Part shown: positions 5,337 to 13,978 of the stretch, in pieces
Position numbering within the stretch: position 1 is the stretch's first letter
How the letters are laid out: each line of letters starts with the position of its first letter
Assembly: GCA_003157225.1 (NCBI GenBank)
Contig: PMIZ01000308.1
Span: 12,763-30,862, forward strand
Length of the DNA stretch: 18,100 nucleotides
Reading direction: 5' to 3'
DNA from: Actinomycetota bacterium
GTDB taxonomy: Bacteria; Actinomycetota; Thermoleophilia; RBG-16-64-13
The notes under the pieces: generated by a model
The model's input: only the letters and a program-made list of their open reading frames with translations
What the model was told of the DNA's origin: nothing
Databases searched by the model: none
Program-made: the position numbers and the translations under genes

Positions 5337-6347
5337 ATGCAGACCGGGTCCGTGAGGACATCTCCGCGTCTCCCCCTTGTCCAGACGGGCAAGGCGATCG
5401 CGGCAACCGTCGTCATGGGCCTATGCATCACGCTGGTCCCCATCCTGCCCCCGTTCATCTTTCCCTTCCTGGCGTTGCCCCTCGCCCTGGTGGTTGCTCG
5501 TTGGGGCGTGCGTCCCGGCGTCGCCGTGGCTGCGGTGACAGGGCTCCTGCTCTACGTCGGGGTTGGCCTGAGTGTCGCCACCTTGGTGTTTCTGCTCGTC
5601 GCCGCGATGGGCACCTTGATCGGCGAGTCACTGCGCAGAGACTGGGACTTCGGACGCACCTTCGGCCTCGTGGCCGCCGGCGCGCTCGTTGCTTCGTTGC
5701 TCTGGGGCCTGTTCGTCTGGTCGGTCTTGGGCGTGCATTTTGCGTCTGTCAAAAAGGCGGTCTATGGCTCGATCGACGGCGTAGCCGGCCAATACCAAGC
5801 TTGGGGCATGAGCGCGACCACGGCCGCTTCGGCGTCGCATCAGTTGAAGAGTCTCTTCGATATCGCCCCCTACTTGGCTCCAGGCGTGCTCGTGATGGCG
5901 GCTCTCCTCTTGGCCGCCTGTTCGCTCGGATTGGCGTATTGGATCTTCCCACGACTGCGCGAGCGGATCAGCGTCTCGTGGCCGTTCTCGCGCTTTCGCC
6001 TGCATTGGGGCGTGGCGTACGTGTCTATCGCCGGGTTGGCCATGCTCCTTTTCTCTCGGGGCGACGCGAGCTGGCGGACCGTTCTCATGTACGTGGGCAT
6101 CAATCTGCTGCTCGTGTCGCAGACACTGTTCTTTGTCCAGGGTCTGGCGGTGGCGCGCTGGTTCACCATCGATCGCCATGTGAGCGGCGGAGGAAGGGTG
6201 CTTCTCTACATTGGCGCCGTCCTCACGCAGGCCTTATTTCAGTTGACCGGCTTGATAGGGCTGTTTGATACCTGGATCGACTATCGCAAGCGTTTTGCCC
6301 TCAAGAGCCCACGGGCGGGCTCGCAGGGCGGTACTCACAAGGAGTGA
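5337..6347 (+). CDS. DUF2232 (YybS-like) multi-spanning membrane protein
   Basis: Predicted 336-residue integral membrane protein with about eight hydrophobic segments, for example around residues 18-50, 60-100, 110-130, 180-205, 225-245 and 250-270. It ends in a short basic cytoplasmic tail. Length, topology and position between rpsR and rplI match the DUF2232/YybS family, which often lies in this ribosomal-replication operon. Its function is unknown; some resemblance to substrate-binding components of ECF transporters has been noted for the family. The ATG at 5337 lies 16 bases after the rpsR stop with only a weak ribosome-binding site (AAGGCC), suggesting low or coupled translation. The family call relies on context plus topology, so is moderate. 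Confidence 0.78.
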   Translation: MQTGSVRTSPRLPLVQTGKAIAATVVMGLCITLVPILPPFIFPFLALPLALVVARWGVRPGVAVAAVTGLLLYVGVGLSVATLVFLLVAAMGTLIGESLRRDWDFGRTFGLVAAGALVASLLWGLFVWSVLGVHFASVKKAVYGSIDGVAGQYQAWGMSATTAASASHQLKSLFDIAPYLAPGVLVMAALLLAACSLGLAYWIFPRLRERISVSWPFSRFRLHWGVAYVSIAGLAMLLFSRGDASWRTVLMYVGINLLLVSQTLFFVQGLAVARWFTIDRHVSGGGRVLLYIGAVLTQALFQLTGLIGLFDTWIDYRKRFALKSPRAGSQGGTHKE

Positions 6348-6349
6348 CT

Positions 6350-6811
6350 ATGGAGATAATCCTACTGCAGGACGTTGAAAAGCTGGGTCACAAGGGCGAG
6401 GTGGCGAACGTGTCCGAGGGATACGCGCGCAACTTCCTGCTCCCGCGCAAGCTGGCCGAGATGGCCACTGCCGGCCGCGTCGCCCAGGTGCGCAAGATCA
6501 TGGAAGAGAAGGCCGCCCATGTCCGCCGCGAAGCCGAGCGCGCCGACGAGACTAGGGACCTGCTCTCCAAGACCGTTCTCACCATCCCCGCGGCTGTCGG
6601 CTCGGGCGACCGCCTCTTCGGATCGGTGACCAACCATGACATCGCTGAGGCCATCTACGCGGCACGCAAGATCCGTGTGGACAAGCGCGCCGTCGACCTC
6701 GAGGACCCGATCAAGACTGTCGGCACGTATATGGTCAAGGTCCAGGTGCACAGCAGCGTCGAGCCGGCCGAAGTCAAGGTGATCGTGGCCCCAGAGGAAC
6801 ACAAGGGGTAG
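6350..6811 (+). CDS. rplI: Ribosomal protein L9
   Basis: 50S protein binding 23S rRNA near the L1 stalk base. The 153-residue product starts MEIILLQDVEKLGHKGEVANVSEGYARNFL in the canonical N-terminal domain. A long charged connecting helix (about 45-75) follows, then the C-terminal domain with LFGSVTNHDIAEAI and HSSVEPAEVKVIV. The ATG at 6350 is preferred over the in-frame GTG at 6344 because AAGGAG (6339-6344) is properly spaced from the ATG and the GTG lies within it. The gap to the upstream gene is two bases. Confidence 0.97.
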   Translation: MEIILLQDVEKLGHKGEVANVSEGYARNFLLPRKLAEMATAGRVAQVRKIMEEKAAHVRREAERADETRDLLSKTVLTIPAAVGSGDRLFGSVTNHDIAEAIYAARKIRVDKRAVDLEDPIKTVGTYMVKVQVHSSVEPAEVKVIVAPEEHKG

Positions 6812-6850
6812 AGTCTAGTCGGTCTTGCTCCCCGGAAGAGAGGGGCGCAC

Positions 6851-8224
6851 ATGGAGATGACAACGGGCGGCGGCGCCGGCGGCCAAGGCAACGGCGAGTA
6901 CGTCCTTCCGCAGAACCTTGACGCTGAGATATCGGTGCTGGGCGCCAGCATGCTCACGCCGAATGTGATTCCGGGCGTCAGCGAGGTCATCAGGCCACAT
7001 CACTTCTACCGGCAGGCCCACCAGCGCATCTTCGAGGCCATCGAGGATCTGTTCGCTCGCGGCGAGCCTATCGACCCCATCACCGTCTGCGAGGAACTGG
7101 CGAACCGGGCGGCCCTGGACGCGATCGGGGGACGGGCCTTCGTCCACAGTCTCGTGAGCGCGGTGCCCACGGCTACCAACGCGCGCCAGTATGCTGAGAT
7201 CGTCAGGGAGAACTACTACCTCCGTTCGCTGATAAGGGTCGGTGGCCAGATCACCGAGATGGGGTACCGGCGCGAGCATGCGCCGCTGGACCTCATCGAC
7301 AGGGCCGAGCAGATGGTGTTCGAGATCTCGCAGACCCGAGTCGTCGGCGAGTTCTCGCCAATCGCCGAGCTCATCGATGAGAGCTACGCTGAACTCGAGC
7401 GGACCATGACCGAGGGACACCACACGGTTGGCTGTCAAACGGGCTTCCGCGATGTCGATGGCATCATCAGCGGGTTCCAGCCCGCCAACCTCGTGATCCT
7501 GGCGGCACGCCCATCCATGGGGAAGACCGCCCTAGCGCTCAACATCGCCCGGAACGTGGCCGTTGACCAGAAGAAGGGCGTGGCCATCTTCAGCCTGGAG
7601 ATGTCCAAGATGGAGGTCGTCAACCGCATGATGTGCTCGGAGGCTCGGGTGGATCATTGGCGGGTGCGCCGGGGCATGCTGCAACCGAACGAGTGGAGCA
7701 GACTCGCGGCTGCCTGCACCCCGCTACACACCGCGCCCATCTTCATCGACGACAGCGCCTCGCTCAACCTCATGGAGATCCGGGCCAAGGCCCGGCGTCT
7801 CAAGGCTCGAGAGAAGAATCTGGGCCTCATCATCCTCGACTATCTTCAGCTCATGATGGGTGACGTAGGAGCTGAGAACCGGCAGCAGGAGATCTCCCGT
7901 ATCTCCCGCGGGCTGAAGATTCTGGCCCGAGATCTGGAAGTCCCAGTGCTGGCCCTGTCGCAGCTTTCGCGCCAAGTCGAGCAGCGCGCGGGGAACAAGC
8001 CGGTGCTTTCGGACCTGAGGGAATCGGGCGCCTTGGAACAGGACGCGGACGTAGTTATCTTCATCTACCGCGATGAGGTCTACAACCGGGACAGCCCGGA
8101 TAAGGGTACTGCCGAGATCATCGTGGGCAAACAGAGGAACGGGCCCATCGGCGAGTGCAAGGTGGCCTTCGCCCAGAACTACACTCGCTTTGGAGATCTG
8201 GCGGACAAGAGCCTGACCCCCTAG
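6851..8224 (+). CDS. dnaB: Replicative DNA helicase DnaB
   Basis: Hexameric 5'-3' helicase that unwinds DNA at the replication fork. The 457-residue protein has the N-terminal DnaB domain (about 20-125: LPQNLDAEISVLGASML, FYRQAHQRIFEAI) and the RecA-like C-terminal domain. The latter carries TGFRDVDGIISGFQPANLVILAARPSMGKT with the Walker A at about 218-226, FSLEMSKMEVVNRM, and the Walker B LIILDYLQLM at about 326-335. It ends with LSQLSRQVEQRAGNKPVLSDLRESGALEQDADVV and the KQRNGPIG segment. It is uninterrupted: no intein is inserted at the Walker A site or elsewhere, although DnaB is a frequent intein host. A GAGGGG site precedes the ATG. Last recognised gene of the ribosomal-replication operon. 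Confidence 0.98.
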   Translation: MEMTTGGGAGGQGNGEYVLPQNLDAEISVLGASMLTPNVIPGVSEVIRPHHFYRQAHQRIFEAIEDLFARGEPIDPITVCEELANRAALDAIGGRAFVHSLVSAVPTATNARQYAEIVRENYYLRSLIRVGGQITEMGYRREHAPLDLIDRAEQMVFEISQTRVVGEFSPIAELIDESYAELERTMTEGHHTVGCQTGFRDVDGIISGFQPANLVILAARPSMGKTALALNIARNVAVDQKKGVAIFSLEMSKMEVVNRMMCSEARVDHWRVRRGMLQPNEWSRLAAACTPLHTAPIFIDDSASLNLMEIRAKARRLKAREKNLGLIILDYLQLMMGDVGAENRQQEISRISRGLKILARDLEVPVLALSQLSRQVEQRAGNKPVLSDLRESGALEQDADVVIFIYRDEVYNRDSPDKGTAEIIVGKQRNGPIGECKVAFAQNYTRFGDLADKSLTP

Positions 8225-8246
8225 ATTCAGCCGGCGGAGGGGGGCG

Positions 8247-9683
8247 ATGACCGCAGCGAAAGGTAGCAAGTACGACGTCATCATCGTGGGCGGCGGCCCG
8301 GCCGGTATATTCGCCGCGCTGGAGTTTGCGCGGTCCTCCGGTCTGCGGGTGCTTCTTCTCGAGAAAGGGGCCGACATCTCCGATCGCCGCTGCCCGGCCA
8401 GGGAGACCGGTTCGTGTTGCCACTGTACTCCCTGCGACATCACTACCGGCTGGGGTGGTGCAGGCGCTTTCTCCGATGGCAAACTGACACTGAGTGCCGA
8501 GGTGGGTGGCTGGCTGGGTGAGTACATGGACGCGCCCACCATGAGGGCGCTTCTTCGTGACGTTGATGGGATCTACTGCCACTTCGGCGCTCCGGATCGG
8601 CTCTATGGCGACGACCAGGAGGTCTACGACCGCTGGGCCGATCTGGCTGCCCGCAACGGGCTGCGGCTGGTGCGCTCGCCGGTACGTCATCTTGGCACGG
8701 AGCGCGCGGCCGAAGTGATGGCCGCCATGCGAGCTGGGCTTGAAGAGAGTGTCGACGTTTCCACTCGGACGGCGGTGGCCGAGATTCTGACCACGAATGG
8801 CGGGGCGGCGGTGGCCGGGGTTGCCACGACTGCCGGGACGGTCTACGAGAGCCCCATCGTCATCGCCGCTCCCGGCCGAGAGGGATCGGCCTGGCTCACC
8901 GAGGAGGCGGCTCGTTTGGGCATCGGGCTTGTCAGCAACGCCGTCGATATCGGTGTGAGGGTGGAAGTGGCTGCCGTGCTGACGGACGCCATCACCGACG
9001 GACTGTATGAGCCCAAGCTGCTCTACACCTCACGTCACTTCGAGGATCAGGTGCGCACCTTCTGCATGAATCCGCACGGGGTCGTCTGCACCGAGAGCTG
9101 GGGCGACGCTGTGACGGTGAACGGCCACAGTTACGCAAATGCCGAACGCAAGACCGCGAACACCAACTTCGCCCTGCTGGTGTCCACCCGCTTCACCCAG
9201 CCGTTCAAGCAGCCCATCGAGTATGGCAAGTCCATAGCGAGGCTGGCCAACATGCTGGGCAAGGACATCCTGGTTCAGCGCCTCGGTGACCTGCGGGCAG
9301 GGCATCGCACCACTCCGGAGAGACTGGCGCGCAGCGTCGTGGAACCAACGCTGCGCGCCGCCACGCCCGGCGATCTCAGCTTCGCCCTACCGTACCGGCA
9401 CCTGCGGAACCTCACGGACATGTTGGACGCGCTGGACGGGGTACTCCCGGGCATGGCCGGGCGGGACACGTTGTTGTACGGCGCCGAAGTCAAGTTCTAC
9501 TCGTCGAGGCTCGCCCTCGACTCTGGCCTGCAAACGCCGGTCGCCGGGCTCTACGCTGTCGGCGACGGAGCCGGTGTCACGCGCGGCCTCGTGCAGGCCT
9601 CAGCGTCGGGATTGGTAGCAGCCCGCGCGGTGCTGGGCGGCGCCAAAGGAGCGCGACTGAGGACGAAGAATCACTCCGCCTAG
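8247..9683 (+). CDS. COG2509-type FAD-dependent dehydrogenase
   Basis: Predicted 478-residue flavoprotein oxidoreductase of unknown substrate. It begins with a Rossmann dinucleotide-binding motif, YDVIIVGGGPAGIFAALEF (GGGPAG at 15-20), with an acidic residue ending the second strand (LLLEKG). A cysteine-rich segment at 48-65 follows (Cys 49, 57, 58, 60, 63), then GWGGAGAFSDGKL, the hallmark of this uncharacterised FAD-dependent dehydrogenase family. The C-terminus has the second FAD contact, GLYAVGDGAGVTRGLVQASASGL. GGAGGGGGG (8236-8244) gives a strong ribosome-binding site, and the gene starts 22 bases after dnaB, so it is probably cotranscribed. The cysteines may bind a metal or iron-sulfur cluster; this is inferred from spacing only. 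Confidence 0.86.
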   Translation: MTAAKGSKYDVIIVGGGPAGIFAALEFARSSGLRVLLLEKGADISDRRCPARETGSCCHCTPCDITTGWGGAGAFSDGKLTLSAEVGGWLGEYMDAPTMRALLRDVDGIYCHFGAPDRLYGDDQEVYDRWADLAARNGLRLVRSPVRHLGTERAAEVMAAMRAGLEESVDVSTRTAVAEILTTNGGAAVAGVATTAGTVYESPIVIAAPGREGSAWLTEEAARLGIGLVSNAVDIGVRVEVAAVLTDAITDGLYEPKLLYTSRHFEDQVRTFCMNPHGVVCTESWGDAVTVNGHSYANAERKTANTNFALLVSTRFTQPFKQPIEYGKSIARLANMLGKDILVQRLGDLRAGHRTTPERLARSVVEPTLRAATPGDLSFALPYRHLRNLTDMLDALDGVLPGMAGRDTLLYGAEVKFYSSRLALDSGLQTPVAGLYAVGDGAGVTRGLVQASASGLVAARAVLGGAKGARLRTKNHSA

Positions 9684-9761
9684 CGCGGACTCGGCGGCGG
9701 AGGCTTCATTCTGAAACGAGCTCCACCTCTCGGGCTACCTGTCTCGGCCCCCGCGCGGCAG

Positions 9762-11228
9762 CTAGAGGGACCAGACCTTCAGATTGTCGATGGTCGCCTT
9801 GATCGGCACCGAACCTAGAGCCTCCGCATAGAAGCCAGCCGAACCGTGCGAGAGGGAACTGTCCGTCACCGACAGAACAAGCGTGCCGTTGATCCAGGCG
9901 GAGAGTTTGTTCCCTGAGGCGGCGAACACCACGTGGTTGCTCTGGCCCATAGGATTGAACGCGGAGGAAGAGGTCCAGCCGCTGTCCGTCCAGGTGCCCT
10001 GCACTCGCCGGAACGAATCGAAGTTCCCGGCGCCGTCGATCTCAAAGAGATAGAAGTCGTTGTTGTCCTGGTAACGAAGTAGGAGTCCGACGCCGCTGTT
10101 GATGTCACCGCTGGCAACGGTCAAGTCAGCCTCGGCCCGGGAGCTGGTGAGGTCAAGACTGGGGTATGTCGCGAACAACCACATCTCGTCGCCGGGCTGG
10201 ATCTCAACCGCGTACTTGCCGCTCTCGTACCTGTAGTAGAAGCCGTTGGACCACGACGGCATGTTGGGCCAACCGGTCGTGGGATCGGAGAAGTCATCGG
10301 AAGCGACGAGGGTTCCCGACGGAATGGTCGTGGTCGTCGTTGAATGGACGGTGGTGGTTGTCGTTGAAGGGACGGTGGTAGTCGTTGAAGGGACGGTGGT
10401 GGTCGTTGAATGGACGGTAGTCGTCGTTGACTGGACGGTGGTGGTCGTGCTGCCCGACGGCCCCATCTTCTGGAGGAGCCGGTAGAGGACCAGCGCCACC
10501 TCGCCACGGCTGGCGTTGCGGTAGACGTCCCAGTTGCCGCCCTGATCTGGCCAAATGCCCCAGAAGAGGTTGTTCATCTCGGCCGTCTGAACGTTCAGTC
10601 CGTGGGTGGCGTCCTTGAGGTTGCGGAACGTCGAGTTCGGGATGGTGCCCGCGTAGTAGGCCGCGCTAGGCTCTTCCAAAACCACACCGGCCTGCCGCGC
10701 GGCGCGGACGACCATGGAGAGCATCTGTGCGCGGGTGATGGTGTTGTAGGGAGCGAAGGTTGTCGCCGTCTTACCGGTGGTGATGCCGTGGGCGGCGCAT
10801 ACAGCGATGTACTTGTCGGGGTACAGGGGGTCCTTCGCGTCGGTGCCCTTGGGGACGTCGGTGAAGGGGCACACCTCGTTACCCGTCACCGGCAGACCTA
10901 GGAACTTCACCATCATCTTTGCGAACTGCTGCCGGGTGACCGCGTCATGCGGACGGAAGGTTCCGTCCGCGAACCCGCCGATGACGCCCAGGTCGGACAG
11001 GGCTCCGACTGCCTCCGGGTAGTCCGGGTTGTCGTAGGTGTCGGAATTGACGTCCGAAAAGGTGGACGCCAGGGCCGGTGTGGCCACTACGACCACGGCG
11101 AGGGCCACACCGAGCAAGCCCATGACCAGCCATGCTCTCCCCGCCCGACCGCTGAAGCCCCGATCGAGGTTCCAGCCGAACCAGCGGCTTCGCCGCTCTT
11201 GGATAGATGCCAGTCTCTTCATCATCAT
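9762..11228 (-). CDS. S-layer homology protein with Thr-rich linker and LamG-like C-terminal domain
   Basis: Predicted 488-residue exported, wall-bound protein. A signal peptide with a long basic n-region ends near PALA-S (cleavage after about residue 54). Three SLH repeats follow at about 56-112 (TFSDV, GFADGTFRPHDAVTRQQFAKMM), 120-178 (PFTDV, FAPYNTITRAQMLSMVVRA) and 199-256 (degenerate, ending ASRGEVALVLYRLLQ). These would attach it to a secondary cell-wall polymer. A Thr-rich repeat linker (257-305) leads to a C-terminal domain (306-488) opening DDFSDPTTGWP, with FYLFEID and a final AGFYAE...IDNLKVW. It resembles concanavalin/LamG-like or DUF1080-type sugar-binding folds. The start is one of three consecutive ATGs, the first overlapping the upstream stop as ATGA. 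The frame runs much further upstream, but that part is antisense-frame noise over the zinc-ribbon gene. Confidence 0.86.
   Translation of the reverse strand: MMMKRLASIQERRSRWFGWNLDRGFSGRAGRAWLVMGLLGVALAVVVVATPALASTFSDVNSDTYDNPDYPEAVGALSDLGVIGGFADGTFRPHDAVTRQQFAKMMVKFLGLPVTGNEVCPFTDVPKGTDAKDPLYPDKYIAVCAAHGITTGKTATTFAPYNTITRAQMLSMVVRAARQAGVVLEEPSAAYYAGTIPNSTFRNLKDATHGLNVQTAEMNNLFWGIWPDQGGNWDVYRNASRGEVALVLYRLLQKMGPSGSTTTTVQSTTTTVHSTTTTVPSTTTTVPSTTTTTVHSTTTTTIPSGTLVASDDFSDPTTGWPNMPSWSNGFYYRYESGKYAVEIQPGDEMWLFATYPSLDLTSSRAEADLTVASGDINSGVGLLLRYQDNNDFYLFEIDGAGNFDSFRRVQGTWTDSGWTSSSAFNPMGQSNHVVFAASGNKLSAWINGTLVLSVTDSSLSHGSAGFYAEALGSVPIKATIDNLKVWSL
10320..10451 (-). repeat. Tandem repeat encoding an STTTTV linker
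   Basis: Six imperfect copies of a 21-24-base unit encode STTTTV followed by Q, H or P (residues about 260-303 of the SLH protein), two of them with an extra Thr. It is a coding minisatellite whose copy number may vary between strains. The Thr/Ser-rich product is likely an extended, possibly glycosylated spacer between the wall-bound SLH part and the outer domain. Confidence 0.85.
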
Positions 11229-12535
11229 CCCGGTCCAAAGGTAGAAGGTGTTCCGTGCATGGTGGTGACGGTCGTCGGGGGACGAGTGGTGGTGGTGTGC
11301 TTCGTCGTCGTGGTTGGCTTGGCCGTCGTGGTGGTTGGCTTGACCGTGGTCGTGGTAGTGCTGCTGGTCGTGGTAGTGGTCGTGACCGTAGCGGAGGTGG
11401 TGGTTGACGAGGGCGCGACGGTCGTCGATGCCGAACCGGCGCTGACGGTGGTCTGGGGAACTGTGGTCGGAGGTTCGGTCGAGGTCGACGTGACGCTCGT
11501 CACCGTGGTGATGGAGGTGTCGGCGGCGCCCGAGTTGCGGTTGTGGATGCCGAAGTACCAGCCGAGCGCGGCCCCACACAAAACGACGAGTACCGCCAGG
11601 GTGGCGAGGATCCAGACCCAGGGACTTCTCTTCTTCGTCTGCGGCGTGGCAGCCGGCTTGGGGCCGTAGGGAATCTGAGTCGCTGCGGGCGGAGGGGGTG
11701 CGTAGAACACCGCCGGGATTGGCGGGGGAACGGCTGTCTGAAAGGATGGCGGAGCGGCGACCGGAACGGGCGAGGGCGCCGGCGGCGCCGAGACCGCGGG
11801 AATCGGCGGCGGAAGGGGTGGCGGCGTGGTGACCGCGACAGCGACCGGAGCCAGCGTCGCGATTGCTGCCATCGGCGCCTGAGCGCTCAAAAGCACGCCG
11901 CAGAGGCCGCAGAATCGTTGGTCGTCGGCGGCCGGGCTGCCGCAGGCAGCGCAGACCCGACCAGGCGGCGCCACCACCGCCGTAGCCTCGACCGTCGCCC
12001 TCAGAGACGCGCCGCATACCTGACAGAACAGGTATTCCGGGAAAACGGGATTCCCGCACTGCGGGCACACCGGGCCTGTCGCCTTGGCTCCGGCCGCGGC
12101 TTCCGCTCCCGCCGCGCCTTGTGACCCGGCGGTTGCCTCGGTGGCCGGCAGGGCCTCCGCGCTCTGAGGCGCCGGGACGGCGGTCGTCGCTTCGGAGCGC
12201 ACCGTGGTTTCGGTTATGGTCTGCGCCTGGGCCGGCGAGGTCTCGGATGCGGCCAAGGGGGCGCCGCAAGACTTGCAGAACGATTGGTCCGCGGCAGCGG
12301 CGGTGCCGCATTGCGGACAAGACCGATCGCCGCCAGGCTCGCCCGCGCCATTTGCTTTGTTCCACCAGTCGGGCAGGGGCGGCGAGCCGGGTGTGTCTAC
12401 GGTGGCCAGCGAGACGAGGACGGAGACGGATGCTCCGCTCAGACACAACCACAGCGCTTTTCTGACGCGGTCCACGCTACCGGCGACGGCTCCCAGCGAG
12501 GCTCTTGACTCTACCGACACTCTAGGCGGCGGCAT
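11225..12535 (-). CDS. Triple zinc-ribbon membrane protein with extracellular Thr-rich tail
   Basis: Predicted 436-residue protein. Three zinc ribbons, each CxxC-x10-CxxC, lie at about 73-90, 157-174 and 195-212, separated by Ala/Thr-rich spacers. A Pro-rich stretch (about 236-295) and a basic KKR precede a transmembrane helix (about 305-328), and the last 100 residues are almost pure Thr/Ser/Val/Pro. By the positive-inside rule the zinc ribbons are cytoplasmic and the Thr tail outside, although a hydrophobic stretch at 27-46 could be a second membrane segment. The partner or ligand is unknown. The ATG at 12535 has no clear ribosome-binding site. If the TTGACA promoter below is real, transcription begins inside the gene and GTG at 12475 is a likelier start. 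The stop overlaps the SLH gene start (ATGA). Confidence 0.75.
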   Translation of the reverse strand: MPPPRVSVESRASLGAVAGSVDRVRKALWLCLSGASVSVLVSLATVDTPGSPPLPDWWNKANGAGEPGGDRSCPQCGTAAAADQSFCKSCGAPLAASETSPAQAQTITETTVRSEATTAVPAPQSAEALPATEATAGSQGAAGAEAAAGAKATGPVCPQCGNPVFPEYLFCQVCGASLRATVEATAVVAPPGRVCAACGSPAADDQRFCGLCGVLLSAQAPMAAIATLAPVAVAVTTPPPLPPPIPAVSAPPAPSPVPVAAPPSFQTAVPPPIPAVFYAPPPPAATQIPYGPKPAATPQTKKRSPWVWILATLAVLVVLCGAALGWYFGIHNRNSGAADTSITTVTSVTSTSTEPPTTVPQTTVSAGSASTTVAPSSTTTSATVTTTTTTSSTTTTTVKPTTTTAKPTTTTKHTTTTRPPTTVTTMHGTPSTFGPG

Positions 12536-12548
12536 GCGCAGGTGTCAA
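12519..12548 (-). promoter_or_regulatory. Candidate promoter for the zinc-ribbon/SLH operon
   Basis: On the minus strand TTGACA (12548-12543, perfect -35 consensus) is followed after 18 bases by TAGAGT (12524-12519, four of six matches to the -10). The start would be near 12512, downstream of the ATG at 12535, so this promoter and that start codon are mutually exclusive. Confidence 0.4.
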
Positions 12549-12561
12549 GCGGTGCCTAGTG

Positions 12562-12567
12562 TAAACT
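12562..12567 (+). promoter_or_regulatory. Possible -10 box upstream of purA (TAAACT)
   Basis: TAAACT matches the -10 consensus at four of six positions. Its context, AGTGTAAACTGTCAC, resembles that of the rpsF -10 box (GGTGTATACT, two bases, GTCAC). It faces away from the TTGACA promoter on the other strand. No -35 is evident. Confidence 0.27.
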
Positions 12568-12582
12568 GTCACATGCGCGTGA

Positions 12583-13974
<1,392 letters not shown>

Positions 13975-13978
13975 CGCC

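Noticed and set aside
5240..6268. 342-residue plus-strand frame overlapping the DUF2232 gene
   Set aside because: Arg/Gly/Pro-rich composition typical of a shifted frame in GC-rich DNA; the overlapping frame encodes a coherent membrane protein.
6344..6349. GTG at 6344 as the rplI start
   Set aside because: It lies within the ribosome-binding sequence and overlaps the upstream stop; ATG 6350 gives the canonical L9 start.
6851..8224. Intein within DnaB
   Set aside because: The protein has normal length and an unbroken Walker A region; no insertion was found.
9684..9761. Terminator between the convergent FAD and SLH genes
   Set aside because: No convincing inverted repeat was found; only a 4-bp TTCA/TGAA stem.
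10320..10451. CRISPR-like repeat array
   Set aside because: Units are contiguous 21-24-base in-frame coding repeats (STTTTV) with no unique spacers and no cas genes.
11229..12452. Upstream part of an 896-residue minus-strand frame continuous with the SLH protein
   Set aside because: It overlaps the zinc-ribbon gene in another frame and is Arg/Gly-rich nonsense without domains. The signal peptide and SLH repeats begin only after 11228.
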